Shown here: positions 9,182 through 17,445 of the stretch, piece by piece
Layout of the letters: every line of letters begins with the position of its first letter
How positions within the stretch are numbered: position 1 is the stretch's first letter
Assembly: GCA_039189655.1 (NCBI GenBank)
Contig: JBCCYN010000002.1
Coordinates: 1-64,000 of the forward strand
Direction: 5' to 3'
Length of the DNA stretch: 64,000 nucleotides
Origin: Acuticoccus sp039189655
Lineage (GTDB): Bacteria > Pseudomonadota > Alphaproteobacteria > Rhizobiales > Amorphaceae
Position numbers and translations under genes: made by a program
The notes under the pieces: model-generated
The model's database searches: none
The model's input: only the letters and a program-made list of their open reading frames with translations
What the model was told of the DNA's origin: nothing

Positions 9182-9727
9182 CTAGAGTCTCTCGACGCGG
9201 ATCTTGCCGAACTCACTATCTACCTCGGCGACGAATTCAACCGGAATTTTTAGAGGGTCTGCGTAGAGCTCAGCGTAAACTTTAAAACGTAAATTTAGTG
9301 ATGCTGGATCCACTTCGAGATCCCGCTCAGCAATGATGCTTTGAGGATCTACCCGCGGTTCGTAAGCGATCATCGCGCCTTTTATTTCCGACGCAATATT
9401 GGCGACGCGGCTGTCATCCAGCGTCAATCGCGCGAGATCCGGCATTCCGTAGTTGATGATGGAGGTGGCGACGTCGGGGGTATCGCTTAGGTCTTCGCTA
9501 GCGCTGAGCTGGACTGTGTTGAGTAACGCCTGAAGGTTGGCGGAGACCTCTTCGCGCAAGATGTTTTCGTCCACCGGATGTCGGCCCATGCCGCGTCGAC
9601 CACTGATGACCCGGTCGCCACTTTCGTCGCGCAGGTCTAGCGGCTTTTTCGCATCACCAGCCCGGTGGGCATCTTTGAAGACAAAGTGCAGGGGCGGCAG
9701 AAGGCGGGTCGCTTTCGGTGTCGCCAC
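9182..9727 (-). CDS. tssE: Type VI secretion baseplate subunit TssE (gp25-like)
   Basis: 181 aa. The C-terminal half has the GPW/gp25 fold typical of TssE: SIINYGMPDLARL, then IASEIKGAMIAYEPRVDP and LEVDPASLNLRFKVYAELY. The N-terminus (VFKDAHRAGDAKKP) resembles the ImpF type. In T4 phage the homologous gp25 nucleates sheath assembly on the baseplate. It lies between hcp (68 bp gap) and tssF (2 bp gap) in the same direction. Confidence 0.88.
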   Translation of the reverse strand: MATPKATRLLPPLHFVFKDAHRAGDAKKPLDLRDESGDRVISGRRGMGRHPVDENILREEVSANLQALLNTVQLSASEDLSDTPDVATSIINYGMPDLARLTLDDSRVANIASEIKGAMIAYEPRVDPQSIIAERDLEVDPASLNLRFKVYAELYADPLKIPVEFVAEVDSEFGKIRVERL

Positions 9728-9795
9728 GTGCGCATCGCCTCAAATGAGGGAAGCACAGCGCCAATGCACTGAGCCTCCCTCGATAACAAACAACG

Positions 9796-10278
9796 TTAGG
9801 ACCAGGTGTTGTCCTGGGCGTTGAACGCCATCTTTTCGTCCTTGTCCACATCGCCGGTCTGCGACTGGGAGAAGTACTGGTACTCGATCTTCGCAAAGTT
9901 CAGCGAAACGCTTTCGGTGATACGTTCGTCAGAGCCTGAACCACCCGTCTGATAGGACGAGATCAGGACATCGGTGAGTTTGATTTTCATGTACTCAAGG
10001 GGCTTATCGCCGGCCTTGCGCACCACGAAATCGCCTTTGCTCACGTGCTTACCGCTGGCGCAAAAACGTGCCAGAACCGGCGATGACAAATCCACGTACT
10101 TGGTGATGGTCAAATCCTGGGCGTTGGCCTTACCAGCACCGGCGCCGCCGCCAAGGTGCATTGTGCCGCTCTGGGTCACTCCCCAGGACCACGCAAGGAC
10201 GTCAATCTCGTCCTTATGTTTGGAGTCCTTGGACTCGCCCTTGATACCTTCAAGCTTCAAGAAAAAATCTACAGCCAT
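9796..10278 (-). CDS. hcp: Type VI secretion tube protein Hcp (TssD)
   Basis: 160 aa, usual size for Hcp, which stacks as hexamer rings to form the inner tube that is propelled out of the cell. Family features are MAVDFFLKLEGIKGES at the start, EIDVLAWSWGVTQSGT, and the beta-strand pattern KLTDVLISSYQTGGSG and SLNFAKIEYQY. A strong ribosome site (GAGGAAG) precedes the ATG. It sits between tssC and tssE, with 118 bp of upstream DNA carrying a CRP-consensus palindrome (10318-10331), so it may have its own control. Confidence 0.94.
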   Translation of the reverse strand: MAVDFFLKLEGIKGESKDSKHKDEIDVLAWSWGVTQSGTMHLGGGAGAGKANAQDLTITKYVDLSSPVLARFCASGKHVSKGDFVVRKAGDKPLEYMKIKLTDVLISSYQTGGSGSDERITESVSLNFAKIEYQYFSQSQTGDVDKDEKMAFNAQDNTWS

Positions 10279-10317
10279 TTTCTACTTCCTCAAATTTGCG
10301 CTTATTTCGTCACGCTT

Positions 10318-10331
10318 GTGATCTAGATCAC
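10318..10331. promoter_or_regulatory. CRP-type palindrome upstream of hcp
   Basis: GTGATCTAGATCAC is a perfect 14-bp palindrome. In context (TTGTGATCTAGATCACGG) it matches 9 of 10 bases of the TGTGA-N6-TCACA half-site consensus known for E. coli CRP, and even has the TCTAGA spacer of the idealised site. It lies 40 bp before the hcp start codon, which is too close for classic activation from an upstream position. Repression or promoter overlap is more likely. A close copy occurs at 12575. Confidence 0.6.
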
Positions 10332-10396
10332 GGTAAAGTTTCTGTTTGGACCCTACCGCCAGTCGGTTTTGCTTCGGATTAACACCCTCGCTCCTC

Positions 10397-11887
10397 TTAG
10401 TTAGTCGAGGGGAGCTTGGAAACAAGACTTAATCCGATATCCATACCCTCCAATTGATAGTGTGGGCGCAGATAAAACCTTGCCGAATAGTAACCGGGAT
10501 TTTCCTCGTCCGGCACGACGGTGACTTTTGCATCAGCCAGCGGTTTTTCGGCCTTCTGCCGCTCCGACGCGATCGCTGGGTTGGAGAGGACGTAGCGATT
10601 AATCCAGCTCTGCAACCATGATTGGAGCTCGGCCTCCTCCTTACTAGCGCCCACCTGGTCGCGAACCATGCATTTCAGATAGTGTGCGAACCGCGATGTT
10701 GCGAAGATGTAGGGCAACCGAGACGAAAGGTTGTCCGACGCTGTCGCCTCCACGTTGTCGTACTTTTTCGGCTTATAGATGGATTGGCCGCCGATGAACG
10801 CCGCCTTGTCGGAATTCTTGCGGTGGATGATGGGCAAGAAGCCAGCCTTGGAAAGCTCGGCCTCGCGCCGGTCTGAGATGGCGATCTCCGTCGGGCACTT
10901 CATGTCCGTGCCATCGTCGGTGGGGAAGGTGTGGATCGGAAGGTTCTCCACTTCGCCTCCGGACTTCACGCCGCGGATGCGTGTTGACCAGCCATACTCT
11001 TTGTAGGCGCGGTTGACGTTGACGGCCATGGCGTACGCCGCGTTCATCCAGGCGTACTTTTCGCCGTGATGGCCATCGGTCTCCTCTTCGAAGCCGAACT
11101 CCTCCACCGGCTCGGTCTGGGCGCCGTAGGGTAGACGCGAAAGGACCCGAGGCATGCAAAGGCCCACATACCGGGAATCGCTTTGGTCGCGCAGGCTGCG
11201 CCACGCCGCATATTCCGGCGTGTCGAAGATTTTGCCCACGTCACGCGGATTGGCGAGCTCACGCCAACTGTCCATGCCCATCATGTGCGGGTCGACACCG
11301 GCGAAGAATGGCGCATGGGCTGCGCTCGCGATTTGCCCCATGGAGCGAAGGATCGACACATCCTGCGCGGCCTGGCTGAAGTAGTAGTCACCCACCAGCG
11401 CGCCGAACGGCTGACCGCCCAGCTGGCCGAACTCTTGTTCATAGACCTGCTTGAACAGCGGGCTCTGATCCCACCGCGCGCCCGGATACTCCTTGAACAT
11501 GCTGCTCAGCTCGTTCTTGGAGATGTTCATCACTCGGATTTTGAGTGATGTGTCCGTTTCGGAGTTGTAGATGAGGTGGTGCAATCCCCGCCACGCACTT
11601 TCAATGCCTTGGAACTCCGATGAGTGGATGATGGCATTGACCTGATCGCTCAGCTTTTCGTCGAGCTTTGCAATCATCTCCTCGACGGTATCAAGCACGT
11701 CCTCCTTGATGAGGCTCGTGTCTGACAATGCCTGGGCCACAAGGGCGGAGACGGCATTTTGAACGTCGGTCTCGGCTTGCGTGGAACGCGGCCTGAAATT
11801 CTCTTTTAACAGATCAGCAAATTCGTCGGCGGTCTGCTCGACGGATTGGGCGCCTGCTTGTTCCTGAGTGGTATCTGTCGATGACAT
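10397..11887 (-). CDS. tssC: Type VI secretion sheath large subunit TssC
   Basis: 496 aa, typical for TssC/ImpC/VipB, which with TssB builds the contractile sheath. Landmarks are SAWRGLHHLIYNSETD, FGALVGDYYFSQ (with the phage-sheath-like core), AWRSLRDQSDSRYVGLCMPR, NLPIHTFPTDDG and the C-terminal YYSARFYLRPHYQLEGMD. It begins 24 bp after tssB. The N-terminal helix that ClpV recognises in other systems is expected in the first ~40 residues, but I cannot confirm it by eye. Confidence 0.95.
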   Translation of the reverse strand: MSSTDTTQEQAGAQSVEQTADEFADLLKENFRPRSTQAETDVQNAVSALVAQALSDTSLIKEDVLDTVEEMIAKLDEKLSDQVNAIIHSSEFQGIESAWRGLHHLIYNSETDTSLKIRVMNISKNELSSMFKEYPGARWDQSPLFKQVYEQEFGQLGGQPFGALVGDYYFSQAAQDVSILRSMGQIASAAHAPFFAGVDPHMMGMDSWRELANPRDVGKIFDTPEYAAWRSLRDQSDSRYVGLCMPRVLSRLPYGAQTEPVEEFGFEEETDGHHGEKYAWMNAAYAMAVNVNRAYKEYGWSTRIRGVKSGGEVENLPIHTFPTDDGTDMKCPTEIAISDRREAELSKAGFLPIIHRKNSDKAAFIGGQSIYKPKKYDNVEATASDNLSSRLPYIFATSRFAHYLKCMVRDQVGASKEEAELQSWLQSWINRYVLSNPAIASERQKAEKPLADAKVTVVPDEENPGYYSARFYLRPHYQLEGMDIGLSLVSKLPSTN

Positions 11888-11911
11888 ACTCTTCCCCGAT
11901 TAGGATCCGGC

Positions 11912-12454
11912 CTATTCGTCGGCTTTGGTTTCGGCTGGCTCAGCTGCGCCTTCAGCGCCACCACCGGTGCGCTTTTGCAGCTCTTCCATCAAAGCAGGGT
12001 CCTGCAGCAGCTCCCTGATCTGGTTCGACGCCTTCGTCTTGCCATCCATGAAACGTAGGAGATGCTGGAGTTGCTCGCGCGCCTCCAGGAGCTTCGCCGT
12101 TGCCGGCACCGCTCTGGCCACCGCGGCGGGCGAGAAGTCGTCCATGCTCTTGAAGTTGAGCTTGACCATCAGCTTCTCTTTGGACTCGGGGTCCAGTTGG
12201 TTCGCCACAGCCATCGCCACACCCGGGTCGATCGACGCCATGAACTGACTGAAATTATCCATGTCGAGGTTCGAGAATGTCCGGTCCGACACCTCGGCCT
12301 TTTCGGTGCCCGAAGCGTTGCCGGAAAGATCGGCCATAACACCCATTACAAAGGGAAGTTCAACAAGCTCTTCAGCGTCATAGGGGTCTTCGTAAGTAAT
12401 ATGGACCCGCGGCGGCCGGTTACGACCAATGAAACCTTGCCCTCGGCTTGGCAT
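11912..12454 (-). CDS. tssB: Type VI secretion sheath small subunit TssB
   Basis: 180 aa from the ATG at 12454, chosen because AAGGAG lies 6 bases upstream; an in-frame ATG at 12481 has no such site. Family segments are PPRVHITYEDPYDAEELV, ELPFVMGVMADLSG and ARAVPATAKLLEAREQL, as in TssB/ImpB/VipA. It pairs with TssC in the sheath. It is the first gene of the T6SS operon and is divergent from the TPR-methyltransferase gene. Confidence 0.94.
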   Translation of the reverse strand: MPSRGQGFIGRNRPPRVHITYEDPYDAEELVELPFVMGVMADLSGNASGTEKAEVSDRTFSNLDMDNFSQFMASIDPGVAMAVANQLDPESKEKLMVKLNFKSMDDFSPAAVARAVPATAKLLEAREQLQHLLRFMDGKTKASNQIRELLQDPALMEELQKRTGGGAEGAAEPAETKADE

Positions 12455-12574
12455 CGTCCGCTCCTTCAAATTGGTTTGCAAAATCGGAACCTCTGTTTAA
12501 GACGCAGCGGTTCCCGGCAGTCAACGTGCACGCTCAAAAATTTTTCGTGCAACCCTGGAAAAGCCAGAATTAAC

Positions 12575-12588
12575 GTGATCTGCATCAC
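12575..12588. promoter_or_regulatory. CRP-like inverted repeat in the tssB / TPR-methyltransferase divergent region
   Basis: CGTGATCTGCATCACG has perfect 6-bp arms (CGTGAT and ATCACG) around 4 bp and matches the palindrome upstream of hcp at 12 of 14 positions. It is 121 bp from the tssB start and 79 bp from the divergent gene's start, positions compatible with joint control of both transcripts. The binding protein is unknown; a CRP/FNR-family regulator is the natural guess. Confidence 0.55.
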
Positions 12589-12666
12589 GGAGACTAGCGC
12601 AAGCTGCAGCGTATCACCATGTAGCCGGAATTATTCTATCACTTTTTGAGCTTAAAGGAGCGTGCC

Positions 12667-14019
12667 ATGGCTAGCGATACCGAAACGAAGCCGCTCGCCG
12701 GCGATGGAAGCGAAGACTCAGAAGACGTCGTTGTATCACCCGAGGAGGCCATCAAGCTTGCCATCGGCCTTCATCAGCAAGGTGCGTTCGACAAAGCTGA
12801 ATACATTTACCAGCGCATTATTGACCACGACCCGGAGCAGGTGGATGCGCTCCAGTTCCTTGGGGTATTGCGTTTCACCCAGGGCCGCCTGGAAGAAGCG
12901 CTGGACCTTCTGGAAAAAGCGCGTGCCCTCGCCCCAGACGATCCGGGTTTGATGCTGAACTACGGCAACGTCCTTTTGGAAGCCGGTCGCGGCGACGAAG
13001 TGGTCGATATCTACCGCCGCGTTCTAGAAATCGTACCTAAAGACGCAGGCGCCTGGAACAATATGGGGGTCCTGCTGCGCGCGCTGGGGCGGACGACGCT
13101 CGCGGAGGAAGCGTTCCGCAAGTCCATTGAAATTGATCCCGACAAGGCGGGGCCCTGGCACAATCTGGGCAATCTCCTCCTCAGCACCGGCCGGGTAAAG
13201 GAATCCATCGATGCGGCGCTGCGGTCTGTCACGCTGCTGCCTGAAAGCAAAGTGGGACGGAAGCTCTTGGGGATCGCCTACGCATATCTGGGCGAAACGG
13301 AAAAAGCCAAAGAGGTTTTTCGCAATTGGCTGGACGAATCTCCCGGCGATCCCACCGCGGTGCATCACCTTGCCGCGCTCGAGGGCCGCGCGCCGGACCG
13401 CGCTTCGGACGAGTACGTGGAGCATGTCTTTGACAGTTTCGCCACGTCCTTCGACGCGCGTCTTGAAAGCCTCGAATACCGGGCGCCACAGGTGGTCCAC
13501 GAAGCGCTCGCCAAACACGTGTCTGCGGACGCACCGGTGGCCGTGCTTGACGTGGGTTGCGGCACCGGGCTTTGCGGTCCCTTGGTGCGGCCCCTCGCTA
13601 GTCGCCTCGTAGGGATCGATTTGTCGGCAAAGATGATGGAGCGCGCGAAAAAGCGCCATGCCTACGATGCCTTGGAGAAGGCGGAGTTCATCTCCTACCT
13701 CAGGGACCTTGAGGGGACCTACGGAGCAATCATCGCCGCAGATGCACTTTGCTACGTGGGCAAGATGGAGGACTTTTCAAAATTTTCGCTCACCGCTCTA
13801 GACCCCGGCGGGGTGCTCATTGCCACGTTCGAGGCCGACCAAGACGGTGAAGACGTCGCGCTCCAACACACCGGCCGCTACACGCACGGCGATGACTACC
13901 TGCGCAACACCTTCAAGGCGGCGGGTTTTGTAGACGTGACATGCTCGTCAGAACTCTTGCGCTACGAGCAAGGGGACCCGGTGAACGGCTGGCTTCTTAC
14001 CGCAAAAAGGCCGGCTTAA
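12667..14019 (+). CDS. TPR-repeat protein with C-terminal SAM-dependent methyltransferase domain
   Basis: 450 aa from ATG 12667, preceded by AAAGGAG. Residues about 25-235 are tandem tetratricopeptide repeats (for instance ALQFLGVLRFTQGRLEEALD and AWNNMGVLLRALGRTTLAEE). Residues about 250-450 are a class I methyltransferase with the SAM loop VLDVGCGTGLCG near 293 and GIDLSAKMMERA. This architecture matches the predicted TPR-methyltransferases of COG4976. It is divergent from tssB and shares its 212-bp intergenic region, so a role linked to type VI secretion, perhaps modifying a component or effector, is inferred only from position. No signal peptide; cytoplasmic. Confidence 0.85.
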   Translation: MASDTETKPLAGDGSEDSEDVVVSPEEAIKLAIGLHQQGAFDKAEYIYQRIIDHDPEQVDALQFLGVLRFTQGRLEEALDLLEKARALAPDDPGLMLNYGNVLLEAGRGDEVVDIYRRVLEIVPKDAGAWNNMGVLLRALGRTTLAEEAFRKSIEIDPDKAGPWHNLGNLLLSTGRVKESIDAALRSVTLLPESKVGRKLLGIAYAYLGETEKAKEVFRNWLDESPGDPTAVHHLAALEGRAPDRASDEYVEHVFDSFATSFDARLESLEYRAPQVVHEALAKHVSADAPVAVLDVGCGTGLCGPLVRPLASRLVGIDLSAKMMERAKKRHAYDALEKAEFISYLRDLEGTYGAIIAADALCYVGKMEDFSKFSLTALDPGGVLIATFEADQDGEDVALQHTGRYTHGDDYLRNTFKAAGFVDVTCSSELLRYEQGDPVNGWLLTAKRPA

Positions 14020-14066
14020 CGCCTATCTACGGCGCCCCCGGTGGTATCCTGAGCAATGCCCCGCGC

Positions 14067-14774
14067 CTACTGGGCGTAGCCAAGATCTCGCAGCGCGCGG
14101 GGAAGGGCCTGCTGCGCCTCTCCGTCCGTCATTCCGGGACGCATTGCCGGGTGGTAGAGGACGTTTAGGATAGCCGCGTCGAACGCCGTAAAGTGGGCGT
14201 GCCGGGAGGCGTCGTTGAAAACGCTGTGCCGCAACTCGCGGCTGTCGTTCATGGGCCCAAGCCCCTGCAAGACCTCTTCCACAAGGCAACGATCAAAAAG
14301 GTAGTCGTCGTCGCCGACGATGATGGCGATGGATTCTTCGATCTGGCCATCCCGCGTCGTCACGCCGACAATGCAGCGTGCGTTCATTGCCACCGCGTCG
14401 GCTCTCAGTTCCCGCGCCACCACTGCGGCGAAGTCCGACTGACGCACAATGAGCACTTGAAAGTTCGCGTCTTTGGCGTTCGCCACCTGAAACGCTTCCA
14501 GGTGTCTGATGCGTTGCGGAAGGCTGGCTACGAAGTGCTGTGCGGCCTTCAAACGTCGGTGGCCGGAGCGGTCGTCGATGTGGAAACGCACCGGTGTTTC
14601 AAAGCGCTTCACCCTTTGGGCATCGGCATGGCCACCGTATTCGAGCCCGAAGACGGTCTTAAAAAACCCGTGAGCGACGTCGGCGGCGGACGTCGATGGC
14701 GCCGCAACGCTTGCCGCCACCGGGGCGAGGATCGCCACAAGGCCCAGAAATGTTGCCACCAAAGTTTTGGGCAT
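14067..14774 (-). CDS. Exported DUF2927 family protein
   Basis: 235 aa from ATG 14774. Residues 1-25 (MPKTLVATFLGLVAILAPVA and following) are a signal peptide, which supports this start over the longer frame to 14837. The C-terminal FDAAILNVLYHPAMRPGMT, preceded by a LVEEVLQGLGPMNDS segment, is characteristic of DUF2927. These are alphaproteobacterial exported proteins of unknown function, sometimes with a metalloprotease-like HExxQ-type motif; here that position reads CLVEEVLQGLG. It converges on the TPR-methyltransferase gene, 47 bp away. Confidence 0.75.
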   Translation of the reverse strand: MPKTLVATFLGLVAILAPVAASVAAPSTSAADVAHGFFKTVFGLEYGGHADAQRVKRFETPVRFHIDDRSGHRRLKAAQHFVASLPQRIRHLEAFQVANAKDANFQVLIVRQSDFAAVVARELRADAVAMNARCIVGVTTRDGQIEESIAIIVGDDDYLFDRCLVEEVLQGLGPMNDSRELRHSVFNDASRHAHFTAFDAAILNVLYHPAMRPGMTDGEAQQALPRALRDLGYAQ

Positions 14775-14889
14775 TGACCACACCTGCACAATTTCGCATC
14801 CGCTTTGGTAAGTGCATGGTAGCGAGACGCTCGGCATTTGGAACGGCCGATCGTAACGTTTGGTTAACCCTCTCCGGGAGCGGTTCTGA

Positions 14890-15525
14890 ATGGCGCCAAA
14901 AGAACCCTTGCGCAGTGACCCCGATGGGAAGCCTCGCTGCTTCTGGCACGGCGGCCTTGCAGACTACGTCGCCTACCACGACGAGGAGTGGGGTTTTCCG
15001 GTTGGTGACGACACCAGGCTTTTTGAGAAGATCTGCCTCGAAGGGTTTCAGTCCGGCCTGTCCTGGCTGACGATCCTGCGCAAACGCGAAAATTTTCGAA
15101 AAGCGTTCAAGGGGTTCGATGTGGCCGCCGTGGCGCGCTTTGGCGAAAAGGATGTCGAGCGCCTCTTGGCCAATCCCGGCATCGTCCGCCACCGCGGTAA
15201 AATCGAAGCCACCATCAACAATGCTCGCCGCGCCAGCGACCTTATCGAACGCGAGGGCGAGGGCTCCCTCGCTAAATTCCTTTGGCGCCATGAGCCCGAC
15301 AACCTACCAGCGCTAAAGACCATGGAAGACCTGCAGGCCCGGTCGGTGTTGCCGGAAGCGACTGCAGCGTCGAAAACTCTGAAAAAAGCGGGATGGCGGT
15401 TTGTGGGGCCCACAACGATGACCGCTCTTTTCCAAGCTGCGGGCCTGGTGAACGATCATTTTGAGGGGTGTATCTGTCGCCGGAAGACGGAGGCTGCTCG
15501 CAAGCGCTTCAAACGGCCGGGCTAG
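14890..15525 (+). CDS. tag: DNA-3-methyladenine glycosylase I
   Basis: 211 aa, slightly longer than the usual 187-200. It excises 3-methyladenine from alkylated DNA. Family marks are RCFWHGGLADYVAYHDEEWG (the HDxEWG box), FEKICLEGFQSGLSWLTIL, and C-terminal VGPTTMTALFQAAGLVNDH. The Cys and His residues that bind zinc in E. coli Tag (Cys near the N-terminus, His and Cys near VNDHFEGC) are visible. It stands as a single gene, convergent with metY. Confidence 0.93.
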   Translation: MAPKEPLRSDPDGKPRCFWHGGLADYVAYHDEEWGFPVGDDTRLFEKICLEGFQSGLSWLTILRKRENFRKAFKGFDVAAVARFGEKDVERLLANPGIVRHRGKIEATINNARRASDLIEREGEGSLAKFLWRHEPDNLPALKTMEDLQARSVLPEATAASKTLKKAGWRFVGPTTMTALFQAAGLVNDHFEGCICRRKTEAARKRFKRPG

Positions 15526-15552
15526 ACCCAAAGACAATGCCCGGGTCGGCAC

Positions 15553-15578
15553 AACGCCGGATGGATCCATCCAGCGTT
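15553..15578. terminator. Inverted repeat between convergent tag and metY
   Basis: The 14-bp palindrome GGATGGATCCATCC (15559-15572) is nested in a longer imperfect repeat with AACGC and GCGTT outer arms (15553-15578). The position between two converging 3' ends fits a bidirectional terminator, though no long T run follows on either strand. Confidence 0.45.
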
Positions 15579-15614
15579 GGCTCTTGTTGTCGGACGGGCG
15601 TGCTGAGGCGACCG

Positions 15615-16892
15615 TCAGGCGGCAAGGGCCTGATCAAGGTCACCGACGATGTCAGCGGAGTCCTCCAGGCCCACCGAAATGCGCACCACATCCGGCCCCG
15701 CGCCAGCGGCCACCTTGGCATCGTCGGCCAGCTGCCGGTGCGTGGTGGAGGCGGGGTGGATCACCAAGCTTCGCGTGTCGCCGATATTCGCAAGGTGCGA
15801 AAAGAGTTTTAGGTTCGACACCAGCTTGACACCCGCGTCATAGCCCCCGGTGAGGCCGAAGGTGAAGACCGCGCCAGCCCCGTTGGGGCAGTACTTCTTT
15901 GCAAGGTTGTGATACCGATCGTTGGGCAAGCTCGGATAGCTCACCCAGGATACCTTGTCGTGTCCGTCGAGATACTGCGCCACGGAGAGCGCATTCTCGC
16001 AATGCCGCTGCATCCTGAGGGAAAGGGTCTCGATCCCGTTCAACACCAAGAACGCATTCATGGGCGACAGCGCCGGCCCGAGGTCGCGCAAGCCAAGCAC
16101 ACGGCACGCTATGGCGAACGCAAAATTCCCAAACGTCTCCGCCAGAACCATGCCGTGGTACTCGGGCCTCGGCTCAGAAAGCATCGGGTAGCGCTTGTCC
16201 CCGGCCCATTGGAACGAGCCTCCATCGACGATGACCCCGGCGATGGAATTGCCGTGACCGCCCAAGAATTTGGTCGCCGAATGGATCACGATGTCGGCGC
16301 CGTGCTCAAAGGGGCGCACCAGGTAAGGCGTTGCCATGGTCGAGTCGACGATCAACGGCACGTTGGCGTCTTTGGCAACGCGCGAAATCGCTTCGATGTC
16401 AGTGATCACACCGCCCGGATTGGCGATCGACTCCACGAAAATCGCCTTAGTTTTGTCCGTCACGGCGGCGGCGAAGGAGGAGGGGTCGTCGCAGTCGGCC
16501 CAGCGCACTTGCCAACCGTAGTTCTTGTAGGCGTGGGTGAACTGGTTGATGGAGCCGCCGTAAAGCTTGTTGGACGAGATAAATTCGTCGCCCGGTGACA
16601 TCAGCGAATGGAAGGTCACCACCTGCGCTGCGTGGCCCGAGGATACCGCAAGGGCCGCCGTCCCGCCCTCCAGGGCAGCAACGCGCTCTTCCAGCACAGC
16701 ACAGGTGGGGTTGCCGATCCGCGTATAGATGTTCCCGAAAGCCTGAAGACCGAAGAGGGACGCAGCGTGATCCACATCATCGAAGACGAACGACGTGGTT
16801 TGATAGATCGGCGTCGCCCGCGCGCCGGTGGTGGGGTCGGGCTGAGCACCGGCGTGGATTGCGCGGGTGTTGAAGCCGGGCGTATCGGTCAT
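15615..16892 (-). CDS. metY: O-acetylhomoserine sulfhydrylase (aminocarboxypropyltransferase)
   Basis: 425 aa. This PLP enzyme makes homocysteine from O-acetylhomoserine and sulfide. The start TRAIHAGAQPDPTTGARA, then PIYQTTSFVF and NIYTRIGNPT, are diagnostic of the MetY branch. The PLP lysine is in HSATKFLGGHGNS. Length and the C-terminal RISVGLEDSADIVGDLDQAL agree with the family. It is a single-gene transcript. The 5' region carries a weak SAM-II-like sequence (see findings). The sulfide it consumes would come from the cysI product elsewhere in the window. Confidence 0.92.
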   Translation of the reverse strand: MTDTPGFNTRAIHAGAQPDPTTGARATPIYQTTSFVFDDVDHAASLFGLQAFGNIYTRIGNPTCAVLEERVAALEGGTAALAVSSGHAAQVVTFHSLMSPGDEFISSNKLYGGSINQFTHAYKNYGWQVRWADCDDPSSFAAAVTDKTKAIFVESIANPGGVITDIEAISRVAKDANVPLIVDSTMATPYLVRPFEHGADIVIHSATKFLGGHGNSIAGVIVDGGSFQWAGDKRYPMLSEPRPEYHGMVLAETFGNFAFAIACRVLGLRDLGPALSPMNAFLVLNGIETLSLRMQRHCENALSVAQYLDGHDKVSWVSYPSLPNDRYHNLAKKYCPNGAGAVFTFGLTGGYDAGVKLVSNLKLFSHLANIGDTRSLVIHPASTTHRQLADDAKVAAGAGPDVVRISVGLEDSADIVGDLDQALAA

Positions 16893-16983
16893 GGAGCCGC
16901 TCCTTAAAATCCAAGGCCAAGGGCTTAGCGGACCACGCGCGCAATTGAAATGATTTTGGCGTTACGAACCGGTGTTGCCGACG

Positions 16984-17376
16984 CTACGCGCTGGACTTTC
17001 CGCCCTCTTTCTTGGCTTTTTTCGCGCGGGCCCGGGCACGGGCCGACTTGAGGGCGGCGCTGGCCGCTTCCATCGCCTTCTTAGCCTCAAGCTTGCGCTT
17101 CAGCGGCCGCGTGCGCTTCAACATGGTCGACATGTTTCGGCCGACCCGCTCTTCCACAAAGCTCATGCCCCGGTCGAGGCGATGGGACCGGGAGCGGGCA
17201 CCCTTCATGAGCCGACGTGCAGTCGCCGAGACGGTCACGAGCAACACAACGCCCACGGCAATAAGAGGGACCCCTGTGGGAAGAGGAGTCCAGACGGTCA
17301 GCAGGCCCACCAGCAGACAAACGCCCGCGATGGCGATGTAAATCAACTTTTTCGCGTGGCTCGTCAGCGCCTTCAT
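16984..17376 (-). CDS. Small membrane protein, PGPGW-like, with basic C-terminus
   Basis: 130 aa. Two hydrophobic segments (about 8-30 and 33-52) flank PLPTGVPLIAVG, resembling the short loop of PGPGW-type putative transmembrane proteins. The rest is strongly basic and probably helical, ending in an Arg/Ala/Lys-rich stretch. This suggests a cytoplasmic tail that could contact acidic partners; function is unknown. It lies 69 bp downstream of the methyltransferase gene and probably in the same transcript. Confidence 0.65.
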   Translation of the reverse strand: MKALTSHAKKLIYIAIAGVCLLVGLLTVWTPLPTGVPLIAVGVVLLVTVSATARRLMKGARSRSHRLDRGMSFVEERVGRNMSTMLKRTRPLKRKLEAKKAMEAASAALKSARARARAKKAKKEGGKSSA

Positions 17377-17445
17377 TTCGTCCCTGCTCGGCCGAACGAT
17401 CCGCAGCTAAAGGGCGGCGACGAAATCCGGCAGGTATTTAGAGAG

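Noticed and set aside
3393..12454. Reading the block as a prophage tail or an extracellular contractile injection system
   Set aside because: ClpV, TssB/TssC, TssE/F/G and Hcp are all of the T6SS type; no phage tape-measure, tail-fibre or eCIS-type ATPase genes are present.
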